From Mucilaginibacter tolerans (GTDB lineage Bacteria > Bacteroidota > Bacteroidia > Sphingobacteriales > Sphingobacteriaceae): 64,000 nt of DNA. Below, piece after piece: positions 54,234 through 63,045 of the stretch (position 1 is its first letter; every line of letters begins with the position of its first letter). A model generated the notes under the pieces. The model made no database searches and was not told where the DNA came from. It worked only from the letters and a program-made list of their open reading frames with translations. Made by a program: the position numbers and the translations under genes. Location: positions 86,765-150,764 of the forward strand of contig NZ_JAUMKB010000012.1 of assembly GCF_030519375.1 (NCBI RefSeq), in the 5' to 3' direction.

Positions 54234-54352
54234 GGTTTATCAGGGTAAAAGTTTGTCAATACCCTAATATCCGGCTTATTTGTAAGCTATTTATAATGAA
54301 CAGATTGGGTTTAACATCTTTTAACATTATTTAACGATTGTCGTTCCAAATG

Positions 54353-55279
54353 TTAAAACTTCAAAGCCACCCCCGCCTCAAAATAAAATATGCCTGAGCT
54401 GTTCACCATACCTTTGGTAATACGTGGAGGCAGCTTATTTTCGGCCATCGCATAAGTTGGTGTAAAAGTTAAGATCAATGCACCCATCTTATATTCAACC
54501 GGCACCGAAAATTCATAATCAAGCATTTTAAACTGACTTAACTGGTTTTCCCGTTTGATGATCAGGCTTTCCGCGGCTTGTTCCAAAGCAAGGGCCTTCT
54601 TGGTCAGTTTATATTTTTTTAATACAAAGTAGGCGTCATAGAAGTTTTGCGTACCTGCATTTAGGGAGACCGTAGGAGAAATAATAAAAAAATCCCTGCC
54701 CGTAAATATCCCATCGATAGTAAAATCATGCGACAGACCAGCGTTTACGAAAATATCGTGCCCGAAGCCCTGTTTCAGGAAATTGTAGTCTACACTGATA
54801 GTCGGCGTAATTACACTTTCTATATCATAATTCAAATTGGCATTTATAGTACTTCCAATTGCCGAGCCGATCTGGGTACTGTTAGCTGTATAAAAAAGTT
54901 GGGTAAAAGATATTCCGCCGCCCAGGTCATTCGTAATGTCGAAATTATATCCCAGGGATGCACTGCCGCCGTCCAGTTTGTTGGTCACGCGGTTAGGAAT
55001 ATAATTTACCGTTCCGGATAAATATATTCCGTTTTTAAAAGTGTATTTAACATCAGGAATAATGGTTGGGGTACGTACAGTATCTGCACGGCCCATAAAA
55101 ACATTGTTACTTAAATAGTTTGCACCGATTTTGAAAGAAGCCTGTTTTTCGGACATTGCCTTTTCCAGCTTGTCAAGCAAATCTTCCGGATCTTCAGTTG
55201 TTGTGTTTTGAGCGAGTGCACTAAATGCGGTTAACAGGAATAATAATGTAAATAGGGGTACGTAAAAAACTCTCATCAA
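54353..55279 (-). CDS. Outer-membrane beta-barrel protein, unknown
   Basis: 308 residues: signal peptide (MRVFYVPLFTLLFLLTAFSALAQ), a short acidic helix (EDPEDLLDKLEKAMSEKQ), then amphipathic strands (FKIGANYLSNNVFMGR, YTFKNGIYLSGTVNYIPN, NANLNYDIESVITPTISVDYNF) ending in ALKF, with terminal Phe as in barrels. No family recognised. Solitary, probably divergent from the repeat-protein gene. Confidence 0.8.
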   Translation of the reverse strand: MMRVFYVPLFTLLFLLTAFSALAQNTTTEDPEDLLDKLEKAMSEKQASFKIGANYLSNNVFMGRADTVRTPTIIPDVKYTFKNGIYLSGTVNYIPNRVTNKLDGGSASLGYNFDITNDLGGGISFTQLFYTANSTQIGSAIGSTINANLNYDIESVITPTISVDYNFLKQGFGHDIFVNAGLSHDFTIDGIFTGRDFFIISPTVSLNAGTQNFYDAYFVLKKYKLTKKALALEQAAESLIIKRENQLSQFKMLDYEFSVPVEYKMGALILTFTPTYAMAENKLPPRITKGMVNSSGIFYFEAGVALKF

Positions 55280-55448
55280 ATAATTTAATAATATGTGATA
55301 AAAACCTGATAGACTGTATTACGCGAATATGGTTTAATTGTTTGGTCAAATAAAAATATTATTATTCGTATTAAACCATATTATCACTTGCACTGTCATA
55401 ACAAAAACGAACGAAACAAAAACACAGAAAAATTTAAAACGAAAAGTT

Positions 55449-55973
55449 ATGAAAAGAATTGGTTTAACAGCAGTAGCATTAATTCTCGCAGGTGCTGCTT
55501 TTGCTCAAACAAGTACCCCCTCTACAACTGCCAGTACAAGCTCATCAACTGAGGTAAAAGCACAGATGAAAGACATGCGTCATGATATCCGTGCCTATAA
55601 CAAAGAAAAAGCAGAAGCTAAACAAGAAATAAACAAAGGCGATATAGCAGCAGCAAAAGCCGACCTTACCGCAGCAAAAGCCGACAAACAGGATATAAAA
55701 GCAGACGCTAAAACCCTGAAATCAGAAGGCGTTGCCCATCCGGTTAAACTGGCTGACAAGCAGGTTAAAAGAATTGACGAAAAAGATGTACGGAAAGACC
55801 TGAAAGATGTTAAAGCCGATGCCAAAACCGAGCAAAAAGACATAAAAGAAGGCGACCTTGCCGATGCCAAGGCCGCTCAGAAGGATTTAAAGGCTGACAA
55901 AAGAGACCTGAAAAGAGATGTGAAAGAGGCTCGCCGCGATGGTATCAGGCATCCGATACGTCGTGCTAAATAA
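55449..55973 (+). CDS. Secreted Lys/Asp/Ala-rich repeat protein
   Basis: 174 residues from ATG 55449 with signal peptide (MKRIGLTAVALILAGAAFAQ). The rest is low-complexity, highly charged helix (KAEAKQEINKGDIAAAKADL..., VRKDLKDVKADAKTEQKDIKEGD). Two halves repeat: KGDIAAAKADLTAAKADK...KSEGVAHPVKLA and EGDLADAKAAQKDLKADK...RRDGIRHPIRRA. Resembles small periplasmic coiled-coil proteins; no function known. Followed by a strong terminator. Confidence 0.75.
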   Translation: MKRIGLTAVALILAGAAFAQTSTPSTTASTSSSTEVKAQMKDMRHDIRAYNKEKAEAKQEINKGDIAAAKADLTAAKADKQDIKADAKTLKSEGVAHPVKLADKQVKRIDEKDVRKDLKDVKADAKTEQKDIKEGDLADAKAAQKDLKADKRDLKRDVKEARRDGIRHPIRRAK

Positions 55974-56020
55974 CCCCAATATATATACTTATTAGTTTAA
56001 CTGTTCTATTTTTTAGCTAA

Positions 56021-56047
56021 AGGGGTGCTGCATTGCAGCACCCCTTT
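56021..56047 (+). terminator. Strong hairpin terminator
   Basis: AAGGGGTGCTGC, loop ATT, GCAGCACCCCTT: twelve perfect pairs followed by TTTTT. Ends the repeat-protein transcript and, in reverse, that of the 48-residue gene on the other strand. Confidence 0.9.
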
Positions 56048-56051
56048 TTTA

Positions 56052-56198
56052 TTACTTTTTTTTTCCTAATTCCGAGAATAATATCATCAATACTACAGCC
56101 AGCAAAATACCTACCGGCATATCGCGCGTAGCAAGGCCCACGGATAACCCTATTATAATAGCAGCAACGTAATAGCTTTTTGAACGCGGACTAATCAC
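56052..56198 (-). CDS. Small hydrophobic protein, 48 residues, GTG start
   Basis: From GTG 56198 on the minus strand, codons encode MISPRSKSYYVAAIIIGL, then SVGLATRDMPVGILLAVVLMI and a tail LFSELGKKK: two short helices joined by a charged turn, with a basic C-terminus. Frame is clean and stop lies exactly beside the terminator, which it shares. Too short for most gene finders. Function unknown. Confidence 0.5.
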   Translation of the reverse strand: MISPRSKSYYVAAIIIGLSVGLATRDMPVGILLAVVLMILFSELGKKK

Positions 56199-56329
56199 GG
56201 CGGCGAAGATAGATTTTTTTGCATTTTATCCTATTTTATTCCATTTACGTTAACTAAAATATGAGTAATAATACTGTGTAAATGCATGTCATAACACAAT
56301 CAGAATATATTATTGTTAATTATATGAGA

Positions 56330-56365
56330 TTGCATTTAGTTTTTATCCGGCTATCTTTGCCGGAT
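56330..56365 (+). promoter_or_regulatory. OmpA-lipoprotein promoter with inverted repeat on the -7 box
   Basis: TTG (56330-56332), 19-base spacer, TATCTTTG (56352-56359): near-ideal Bacteroidota promoter. ATCCGGC (56345-56351) and GCCGGAT (56359-56365), perfect seven-base arms, embrace the -7 element with a 7-base spacer, so a bound repressor would block it. Confidence 0.65.
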
Positions 56366-56422
56366 ATTAATAGATATTAAATATCTGTCGTTATATTATT
56401 TAAAACATACAAAACATTGACT

Positions 56423-57103
56423 ATGAAGAATTTGAAGATCAAAATTGCCACATTAGGCATATCCCTTGCCACAGCGAGCATCCTGTTTTCGGGCTGCAGT
56501 TCATTCACCAAAACAGAAAAAGGTGCCGCAATCGGCGCAGGAGGTGGTGCTGTTCTTGGTGGTTTTATTGGGAGAGCGGCTGGTAATACGGCATTGGGCG
56601 CCATCATTGGCGGTGCAGTTGGTGGTACAGCAGGAGCTGTAATTGGCCACAAAATGGATAAACAGGCTGCCGAAATAAAACAAACGGTACCGGGTGCCAC
56701 CGTAACCCGCGAAGGTGAAGGTATTTTGGTAAAATTTGATTCAGGTATCTTATTTGACGTTGATAAAACAAACGTAAAACCTGTAGCGCAAACCAGCTTA
56801 AAAAAACTGGCCGTGTCACTTCAAAATAACCCTCAAACCAACATCATGGTTGTTGGGCACACTGACAGCACAGGTACTGCCGAGCATAATATGGATCTTT
56901 CTATCCGGAGAGCAGGTGCCGTAAAAGCATTTTTAGTTGGCGAGGGTATCGATGGTTCCCGCTTAACCACAAAGGGCAAAGGCGAAACCGAGCCTATTGC
57001 ATTGAACAGCACGGCTGATGGCCGCGCACAAAACCGCCGTGTAGAGATTGTAATTGTTGCCAACGACCAGATGAAACAACAGGCTACACAAGCTGCACAA
57101 TAA
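56423..57103 (+). CDS. OmpA-family lipoprotein with glycine-zipper
   Basis: 226 residues from ATG 56423. Lipoprotein signal with lipobox Cys25 (ILFSGC), glycine-zipper region (AAIGAGGGAVLGGFIGRAAGNTALGAIIGGAVGGTAGAVIG, about 35-75), and OmpA C-terminal peptidoglycan-binding domain (ILFDVDKTNVKP, VVGHTDSTGTAEHNMDLSIRRAGAV, GRAQNRRVEI). Anchored to outer membrane, binds peptidoglycan. 32 bases before the lipocalin-like gene; likely one transcript. The promoter has a candidate operator. Confidence 0.93.
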   Translation: MKNLKIKIATLGISLATASILFSGCSSFTKTEKGAAIGAGGGAVLGGFIGRAAGNTALGAIIGGAVGGTAGAVIGHKMDKQAAEIKQTVPGATVTREGEGILVKFDSGILFDVDKTNVKPVAQTSLKKLAVSLQNNPQTNIMVVGHTDSTGTAEHNMDLSIRRAGAVKAFLVGEGIDGSRLTTKGKGETEPIALNSTADGRAQNRRVEIVIVANDQMKQQATQAAQ

Positions 57104-57135
57104 ATTAAGAGTTTTATAAAATAGAAATATAAGCT

Positions 57136-57618
57136 ATGAAAAAACTACTGCAAACATCAGCCTTGATTATAATTACACTATTTACTTTCTCAGCCTGCAA
57201 TACTGTTAAGAAATTACCTGCTACAGTTGCCGGAGCTTCAAGGGCCCGATTTGTAGGCAATTGGACACTTACTAAAGTAAGTTATGAGGGCTTGGTACCC
57301 GGATCGGTTCAAACAGTATTTGATCAGGGTGCCCCTGAAGATTTTAATGGCAGCACCTGGAACCTGACCAATAGCGGTAACGGAAAATATACACTGGCAA
57401 ACGGCACATCGCAAACCATATTCTGGTCATACAATAATACCAATGGAGAGTTGTTTCAATTCAAAAAACTTTACCAGGGCGATAGCGCCAGAAAGGTGCA
57501 GGAGGGATACCAACTGCTAGTATCTGGTATTGACGATAACTATATGACTTTAAAATCACCCGTAAGCCTGGGCAATAAAACAGCCTATGTGGTTTACTCA
57601 TTTGCCAAAAACAAGTAA
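57136..57618 (+). CDS. Lipocalin-like lipoprotein
   Basis: 160 residues with lipobox Cys21 (TFSAC). Beta-rich body ARFVGNWTLTKVSYEGLVPGSVQTVFDQG, FNGSTWNLTNSGNGKYTLANGTSQTIFWSY, MTLKSPVSLGNKTAYVVYSFAKNK, in line with lipocalin-like domains where GNW marks the first strand. Probable outer-membrane lipoprotein. Shares the transcript with the OmpA lipoprotein and ends at a strong terminator. Confidence 0.85.
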   Translation: MKKLLQTSALIIITLFTFSACNTVKKLPATVAGASRARFVGNWTLTKVSYEGLVPGSVQTVFDQGAPEDFNGSTWNLTNSGNGKYTLANGTSQTIFWSYNNTNGELFQFKKLYQGDSARKVQEGYQLLVSGIDDNYMTLKSPVSLGNKTAYVVYSFAKNK

Positions 57619-57640
57619 AAGAAATAACAAATTCAAATTA

Positions 57641-57670
57641 AAAGGATAAACCTGCTCGGGTTTATCCTTT
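57641..57670 (+). terminator. Terminator after the lipoprotein pair
   Basis: AAAGGATAAACC and GGTTTATCCTTT, twelve-base arms followed by TTTT, 23 bases after the lipocalin stop. Confidence 0.88.
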
Positions 57671-57936
57671 TTTATTTGAATGTATTTGTTCGAATAATAT
57701 AATTCTATCTATAGAAATGGCCAGGATTATCGAGATAAACCGACAGAAGTGCATAAAACGTACTACATATTATAACAAGAATCTTACGCTGATTTTACAA
57801 TATTTAACATTCCGCATCAAAATAGCTTAAACCTATTTCCGTTTATACAGTCATAAGAACGCTTTAGGAAATTTAATTCATAATGATTTGAATGGAAGAA
57901 CCTTTACACAACAACCCCTTATAAGAACACAATATT

Positions 57937-58302
57937 ATGCTAAAGCGTATACTAGTATTAGACGACAACCAGCACATACTGGAAGCTGTAGAAGAAGCTC
58001 TTACGTACGAGAAATTCCAGGTATTGATCACCACTGATAGTAACAACCTGATAGAAATTGCTAAGATTTTTCAACCCGATCTATTTATTCTTGACGACAG
58101 GCTTGCCGGGCGTAAATCATCAGATGACATTTGCCATCAACTTAAATGGCATCCCCGATTCGGGAATACCCCTGTAATGCTATGCTCTTACTTTTATCAC
58201 CATGGCGCTGATTTTTCTTCCCTGCCATGTGATGATATCATTGCCAAACCATTCGGCCTGGATGAATTAGTGAGCAAAGTAAATAATCTGATATTAGATT
58301 AG
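57937..58302 (+). CDS. Stand-alone receiver-domain protein
   Basis: 121 residues: LDDN (8-11), phospho-acceptor Asp53 in LFILDDRLAG, Lys in IAKPFGLDE. The switch position reads MLCSYFYHH, unusual, with Ser in place of the common Thr/Ser-Ala context. No output domain. Lies 220 bases before the histidine kinase in the same direction; the two may be a pair, although the gap is large. Confidence 0.88.
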   Translation: MLKRILVLDDNQHILEAVEEALTYEKFQVLITTDSNNLIEIAKIFQPDLFILDDRLAGRKSSDDICHQLKWHPRFGNTPVMLCSYFYHHGADFSSLPCDDIIAKPFGLDELVSKVNNLILD

Positions 58303-58405
58303 TTTTTAAGTACACACAAAAATATTGATTTAATCAGCTGTGGTTGATTGTTAACAATCGACAAAGGATAATATGTGCAATAAATCGTCGTTGTAATTAG
58401 AAGCC

Positions 58406-58427
58406 TTGCATCCCTATAGGGATGCAA
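58406..58427. repeat. Perfect 22-base palindrome in intergenic DNA
   Basis: Half-site TTGCATCCCTA followed by its exact reverse complement, between the receiver and kinase genes. Resembles dispersed Bacteroidota palindromes of the form GCATCCC-ATA-GGGATGC. A long hairpin or operator. Confidence 0.6.
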
Positions 58428-58521
58428 TTCGCCGCAAAAAGATCAGAATTGTTGGTGGTAAATCTGTTAAAAATATGATGCCCATGTTTCGAATGATTTA
58501 TGCCGGTCCTAAAATAATTTA

Positions 58522-60240
58522 ATGAAATTAACTTATACCACAACCCTGGCAAGGAGGATATTCTTTGCATTTCTTGGATTTATCATCCTGCTTTCGATAG
58601 TAGCGTTATTTGTCCGCGACTCCATTAATAGCAAACTAAGTAAGATATCACAGGTATCAAGAGATATCGAAAGCAATCGTGCAGAACCTGAAAAAGCACT
58701 ATTGTTGCTGCACCAGGCTGACGATGACTTCCAGCGATCGCTGGTGAATAATGACAACAGATTACAAACAAGCTACAAACAGGAGTTATCACTTGCTTTT
58801 AATAAAATCGACACTTTACTCCAAAAACAAGTGGCAGATACATTAAATCTTACTCCGCTGGAAAGAACCAGAATAAAATACTGGCGTCAGCAAAAGAAAT
58901 CCTTGTTGGCCAGGCTATATCTGCTTCGTCACAGTTTCGATTCATTACTAACCGTCTATGCCAATACTGACTCAATCGGGCTTGATAAGACAAAAGCGTT
59001 AAATACCAACCTGCACTTTAAGAAACCTGAAGCTCTTACCAAACCCGATACAGTGCGCAAAGTCGCTATCAAACGCGGCCTGATCGAACGCATTAAAGAC
59101 GCTATCAACAATAAGGATGTAAATCGCGCAGGGCACCAGCATGATACTAAAGAAACTAATGCGAAAGCGCTAAAGATCATCAAACAAAATCAGCTGGCTT
59201 ATAGTAATGCTCTGCAACAATTGCAGCATCAAAGTGTGGAGCAATTACATGCACAACGTCAGTTGGTTACTACTAATTCCTACATTATAAATGAATTAGG
59301 AAATATAATTAGCCAGGTAAAAGACATTAATTACAATATGGCTGACGAGTTTAAGGGAATGGCCCTTAAATCGTACCAGGATAGCACAACACTCCTGAAT
59401 AAATTATACCTCACCGCTTTGTGTCTCCTTGTGTTGTTCTCAGCCTTGCTGATCGTATTTATAACACAGCTTCACCAGTCTGAGCTGCAATTGCGCGAAG
59501 AAATAGAAAGCTCCGTGGCTATTGCTCAGCAAAAAATGGATCTGCTGCACCACATGAGTCACGAAGTGCGTACTCCTCTTACTGCGATCATGGGTTTCCT
59601 GTATATCTTCAGCAAGTCGGCAATGACTCCTAAACAAGCCGAAATGCTTGAGTCAATAAAAGTATCGTCGGATATGATGCTGCGTACCCTGAACGATACA
59701 TTGGATGCTGCAAAAATGGAGCATAGTGAACTTACAATCCATACAGAACCGTTTAATCCCGACTATATTTTGAGCACGGTGATCGAGAGCATGGGATTCA
59801 GCGCCGAAAAAAAGAAGTTATACCTTAAATACAAATTTACAGGCAATAAAAATGCTATTGTGCTGGGCGACAGTTTCAGACTAAAACAAATTGTTGTAAA
59901 CCTGCTGAGCAATGCGATCAAATTTACTCACGAGGGAGGCGTTACGGTAAATGCGCAGTTAATTGCAAATGACACCGGCTTACAGGTGGAGGTAACCGAT
60001 ACAGGTGCAGGTATCAGCACCGAACAACAAGCCAGCCTTTTCTCAAAATATTACCAAACCAGTTCTTCAAAAGAACAGATCGGAACCGGACTTGGCTTGT
60101 TTATATGCAAGCAACTCATCAAGTTACAAAAGGGGAAAATTGCAGTTAAAAGCGAGGAGGGAAAGGGTACCACTTTTACGCTGCTTATACCCTACCAAAA
60201 AAATGAGAGGAACCTACCAGTAGTGGTGAGTGAGTCGTAA
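58522..60240 (+). CDS. Membrane sensor histidine kinase
   Basis: 572 residues: TM1 about 12-32, long helical periplasmic domain (33-295; many Gln/Lys/Leu heptads), TM2 about 296-315, HisKA with His347 in LLHHMSHEVRTPLTAIMGF, HATPase_c (NLLSNAIKFTHEG, DTGAGI, GTGLGLFICKQLI). No receiver domain attached. Usually works with a response regulator; the receiver at 57937 is the nearest candidate. Confidence 0.92.
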   Translation: MKLTYTTTLARRIFFAFLGFIILLSIVALFVRDSINSKLSKISQVSRDIESNRAEPEKALLLLHQADDDFQRSLVNNDNRLQTSYKQELSLAFNKIDTLLQKQVADTLNLTPLERTRIKYWRQQKKSLLARLYLLRHSFDSLLTVYANTDSIGLDKTKALNTNLHFKKPEALTKPDTVRKVAIKRGLIERIKDAINNKDVNRAGHQHDTKETNAKALKIIKQNQLAYSNALQQLQHQSVEQLHAQRQLVTTNSYIINELGNIISQVKDINYNMADEFKGMALKSYQDSTTLLNKLYLTALCLLVLFSALLIVFITQLHQSELQLREEIESSVAIAQQKMDLLHHMSHEVRTPLTAIMGFLYIFSKSAMTPKQAEMLESIKVSSDMMLRTLNDTLDAAKMEHSELTIHTEPFNPDYILSTVIESMGFSAEKKKLYLKYKFTGNKNAIVLGDSFRLKQIVVNLLSNAIKFTHEGGVTVNAQLIANDTGLQVEVTDTGAGISTEQQASLFSKYYQTSSSKEQIGTGLGLFICKQLIKLQKGKIAVKSEEGKGTTFTLLIPYQKNERNLPVVVSES

Positions 60241-60356
60241 GTGGTGAATTGTTGAGTTAGGAAATTTATCTGGTCGACCGATTAATAATTTTAAAACTTA
60301 TTTTAATTTGAGGGCATCTAATCACAAGTCTTTTTTATTGACCTAATCTTAAATTG

Positions 60357-60530
60357 ATGGACGGTATCACATTGGTTGGAATATTAATAACTGTCTTACC
60401 CTATTTTACTAGTATGCCTGGTTATCGCTGCACTCCTTAGCATCTATTCAAAAAATAAATTAGCGTGGTTTAACCCATATATAGCCCCACTCATAAGGCC
60501 AGCAAAGGTGAGGATAATTAACGTCGTTTT
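60357..60530 (+). pseudogene. Possible frameshifted small membrane protein
   Basis: ATG 60357 opens MDGITLVGILITVLPYF, then stops after PGYRCTP. Shifting one base from about 60409 gives LVCLVIAALLSIYSKNKLAWFNPYI, which continues the hydrophobic pattern. Together they look like one broken membrane peptide. Could be chance; I see no other gene in 60241-60517. Confidence 0.25.
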
Positions 60531-60721
60531 ATTGCCGTGTTATCAGTACGCGGTTTTAAAGCCGGTAGTGCCTTTATAATAGCTATCAACCCCAGCCCAA
60601 TTACTTTGAGTGCTTTAAATGAAAAGATCACAAAAGGTTTCATTACTTCCCAGTTATCACGAGGAGTATTTTTTCCCGCTGGGTTTCCGGCACGAATGAT
60701 CTTTACTTTGTCTGCTGCCAT
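60518..60721 (-). CDS. Small basic protein with amphipathic helix
   Basis: 67 residues: basic N-terminus (KVKIIRAGNPAGKNTPRDNWEVMKPFVIFSFKALKVIGLGLIAIIKALPALKPRTDNT). One hydrophobic/amphipathic stretch about 28-50. Resembles small conserved Sphingobacteriaceae proteins starting with a Lys/Arg-rich NWEV-KPF motif, but no function is known. Confidence 0.55.
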   Translation of the reverse strand: MAADKVKIIRAGNPAGKNTPRDNWEVMKPFVIFSFKALKVIGLGLIAIIKALPALKPRTDNTAIKRR

Positions 60722-60903
60722 AAGAATTAATTGCTTACTAATACAATGGCGAGTCTGTTAAAATTGTTTTAAATTATAAATAAGGTGAAGGGTGAATTTT
60801 ATTTTGGACTTCTGTCAAAAGGACTCCTTCGGAGAATTTCGAATGCGGAATTTTGAGTGACCGTTCAATTGTTAGATTGATTTATTGTTTGTATTATGAT
60901 TAG

Positions 60904-62175
60904 CTAAATTACTTTAGACTTCTTCAAGGTAAGCACGGTAATCTCCGGCCATATACCCAGGCGGCCAGAGAAAGCGAGAAATCCGAAGCCACGGTTTACA
61001 TAAAGCTGTCGTCCGTTTTGCTCCATCCATCCGGCCCAGTCAAGGTAAACGTATTTCACCGGGCTCCAGCGCAAGCCTGCTGTTTCTACACCAAACTGCG
61101 CACCATGTGTATGCCCCGACAGGGTTAAATGTATCTTTTCAGGATAATAACGTACTTTCTCTTCCCAATGAGTCGGATCATGCGATAGCAAAATTTTAAA
61201 GGCATTTTTGTCAACGCCCGTCATCGCTTTATCCAGATCACCTTTCTGAACAAATCCCCTGCCCCAGTTTTGTACGCCTATCAGACTGACCTTTTGGCCG
61301 CCTTTCTCAATCACCACATTTTCATCAAGCAGAAGCTTATATCCCAACGTTCGGTGATGCTCCTTAAGCTTTTCGAGGTTGGCATCTTTTTCAGCATCAT
61401 TATTCCAATGAATATAATCTCCATAATCATGATTACCCAAAATCGAAAATTGTCCGTAATGGGCTTTCAGCTGGCTAAACATTTCCATATAAGGCTCTAT
61501 CTCCCATGCAGCATTGTTCACCAAATCGCCTGTGAAAACAAAAAGGTCACTTTTTTGAGCGTTAGCCAAATCAATACCACGCTGTACTGCTCCCGCATTA
61601 TCAAAACTGCCTGAATGGATATCCGAAATTTGCGTAATGGTAAATCCATCAAAAGCATCGGGCAGATCATCAAAATAAAGCGTGTGCTTGTGCAGTTTAT
61701 AGTCGTATTTGCCTTTTAGCATCCCGTAAAGAAAGCCCGTAAACGGAACTGCTGCGACCAATATGGCGATTTCGCTGATAAATTTGCGACGGGCAGGGAA
61801 AAAAGGTTCGCCGGTTTTCCTGGTGCTGCGGTTAACAGCATAATCACTGATGCCGTAAAAAAGCCGGCCTATATCGCCGATAAGTAATACCAGCGAGAAG
61901 ATTATTTTAGTAATAAAAAGGGTAATCAGCAGGCTTAGCATCCACTCATGGTATGGCGTCATTCCACGCGCTGTACTCATGCTACTAACTCCTGCAATAA
62001 ACAAAACGGTAACTCCAACGGACACAAGCAAATAACCCCAAAGTACTGCCTTTTTCAGGCGTACAGGTTTCCAGTCTTTAACAAAAGTTTTTAAGCCATA
62101 AAAGACATACCAGTCCAACAGAAGTGTAATAGCTGCTATAATCAGGAATATTCTTATAAAACCGCCCCGGTGCAT
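60904..62175 (-). CDS. Membrane-anchored metallophosphoesterase (YkuE-like)
   Basis: 423 residues: N-terminal four transmembrane helices (about 5-30, 43-63, 78-100, 133-150), then the calcineurin-like phosphoesterase: ISDIHSG (Asp185, His187), FTGDLVNN (Asp217), LGNHDYGD (Asn248, His249), LLSHDPTHW, LSGHTHGAQFG. All metal-binding motifs present. Cleaves phosphoesters (in some relatives, UDP-diacylglucosamine or unknown lipids) at the periplasmic or cytosolic face; substrate unknown. Confidence 0.92.
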   Translation of the reverse strand: MHRGGFIRIFLIIAAITLLLDWYVFYGLKTFVKDWKPVRLKKAVLWGYLLVSVGVTVLFIAGVSSMSTARGMTPYHEWMLSLLITLFITKIIFSLVLLIGDIGRLFYGISDYAVNRSTRKTGEPFFPARRKFISEIAILVAAVPFTGFLYGMLKGKYDYKLHKHTLYFDDLPDAFDGFTITQISDIHSGSFDNAGAVQRGIDLANAQKSDLFVFTGDLVNNAAWEIEPYMEMFSQLKAHYGQFSILGNHDYGDYIHWNNDAEKDANLEKLKEHHRTLGYKLLLDENVVIEKGGQKVSLIGVQNWGRGFVQKGDLDKAMTGVDKNAFKILLSHDPTHWEEKVRYYPEKIHLTLSGHTHGAQFGVETAGLRWSPVKYVYLDWAGWMEQNGRQLYVNRGFGFLAFSGRLGIWPEITVLTLKKSKVI

Positions 62176-62307
62176 AATGTAATTTGTGCTGCGTGCAATT
62201 TATAAAACACGGAGTAATTAAAAAGTCATTATATCATTGCTAATCAAAAAAGTAGTATCTTTTCGCTCATATTAAGCAAATCTGTTATAAACCCGCATAT
62301 TTTAGTC

Positions 62308-63036
62308 ATGAAGAGGTTGTTGTTTGGTGTTTTGGGGCTGATGACGTTTATTATATATTCCTGCAAAAAAGGCGAACCGTTACACAAAACTTACCTGCTT
62401 AGCGAGCTGATAGTTGATGACCGTGCAGACGGAAATCAGATTGATACAACCAGCTTTTTTTACGATAATCGGAACCACCTCACACTTGTAAAAACCAACG
62501 GCGGTCAGCATTTTTCAATTACTTATGATGAAGCAGGACGCGTAAATACCGCCAAAACAATAAATAACAATGGCGCCACGGTAAAGGAATTTGATTTTTT
62601 TTACGCGCCGGTTGTGGGCTTTTACGAAAAGGCAGCAGGCAAAAAAGACGACACCGCCTATTTTTCATTTGATAATAAACATGAGGTAACAGAAATACGC
62701 ACACTACATGCCGGCTTTTCAAAATTTGAGTACGACGGTCGGGGCAATGTTGCCAATTTGGAAAACTATAAAGCTGATAGTACATCTGACTTGCAGGATA
62801 AGATTTTTTACAATTATGATAACCAGAAAAGTTACTTTTCTAACGTTGCCCCTAATAACTATTACCTGATGTACATCCTTTATTCTGATGCTAGCACACT
62901 GATCAATAATGCTATTACAAGAAATGCCGATGTTTATACCTACACCTACAACAGCGAAGGGTTCCCTGTAAAAGCTATTGCAAAAGTTGTTGGTCACCAA
63001 TTGACGCCTATTTATTATAATTACATCGTCAAATAA
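62308..63036 (+). CDS. Lipoprotein with YD-repeat-like sequences
   Basis: 242 residues: lipobox Cys19 (TFIIYSC), then short repeats such as FFYDNRNHLTLVKTNGG, ITYDEAGRVNTAKTI, FEYDGRGNVANLENYKA, YTYNSEGFPVKAIAK, the pattern of YD-like (DUF4595-like) Bacteroidota lipoproteins. Probably surface or periplasmic. Nine bases before the GH16 gene; co-transcribed. Confidence 0.78.
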   Translation: MKRLLFGVLGLMTFIIYSCKKGEPLHKTYLLSELIVDDRADGNQIDTTSFFYDNRNHLTLVKTNGGQHFSITYDEAGRVNTAKTINNNGATVKEFDFFYAPVVGFYEKAAGKKDDTAYFSFDNKHEVTEIRTLHAGFSKFEYDGRGNVANLENYKADSTSDLQDKIFYNYDNQKSYFSNVAPNNYYLMYILYSDASTLINNAITRNADVYTYTYNSEGFPVKAIAKVVGHQLTPIYYNYIVK

Positions 63037-63045
63037 AAACCAATT

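Noticed and set aside
56510..56700. Glycine codon repeat within the OmpA lipoprotein as a DNA repeat element
   Set aside because: It encodes the glycine zipper in frame and is explained by the protein.
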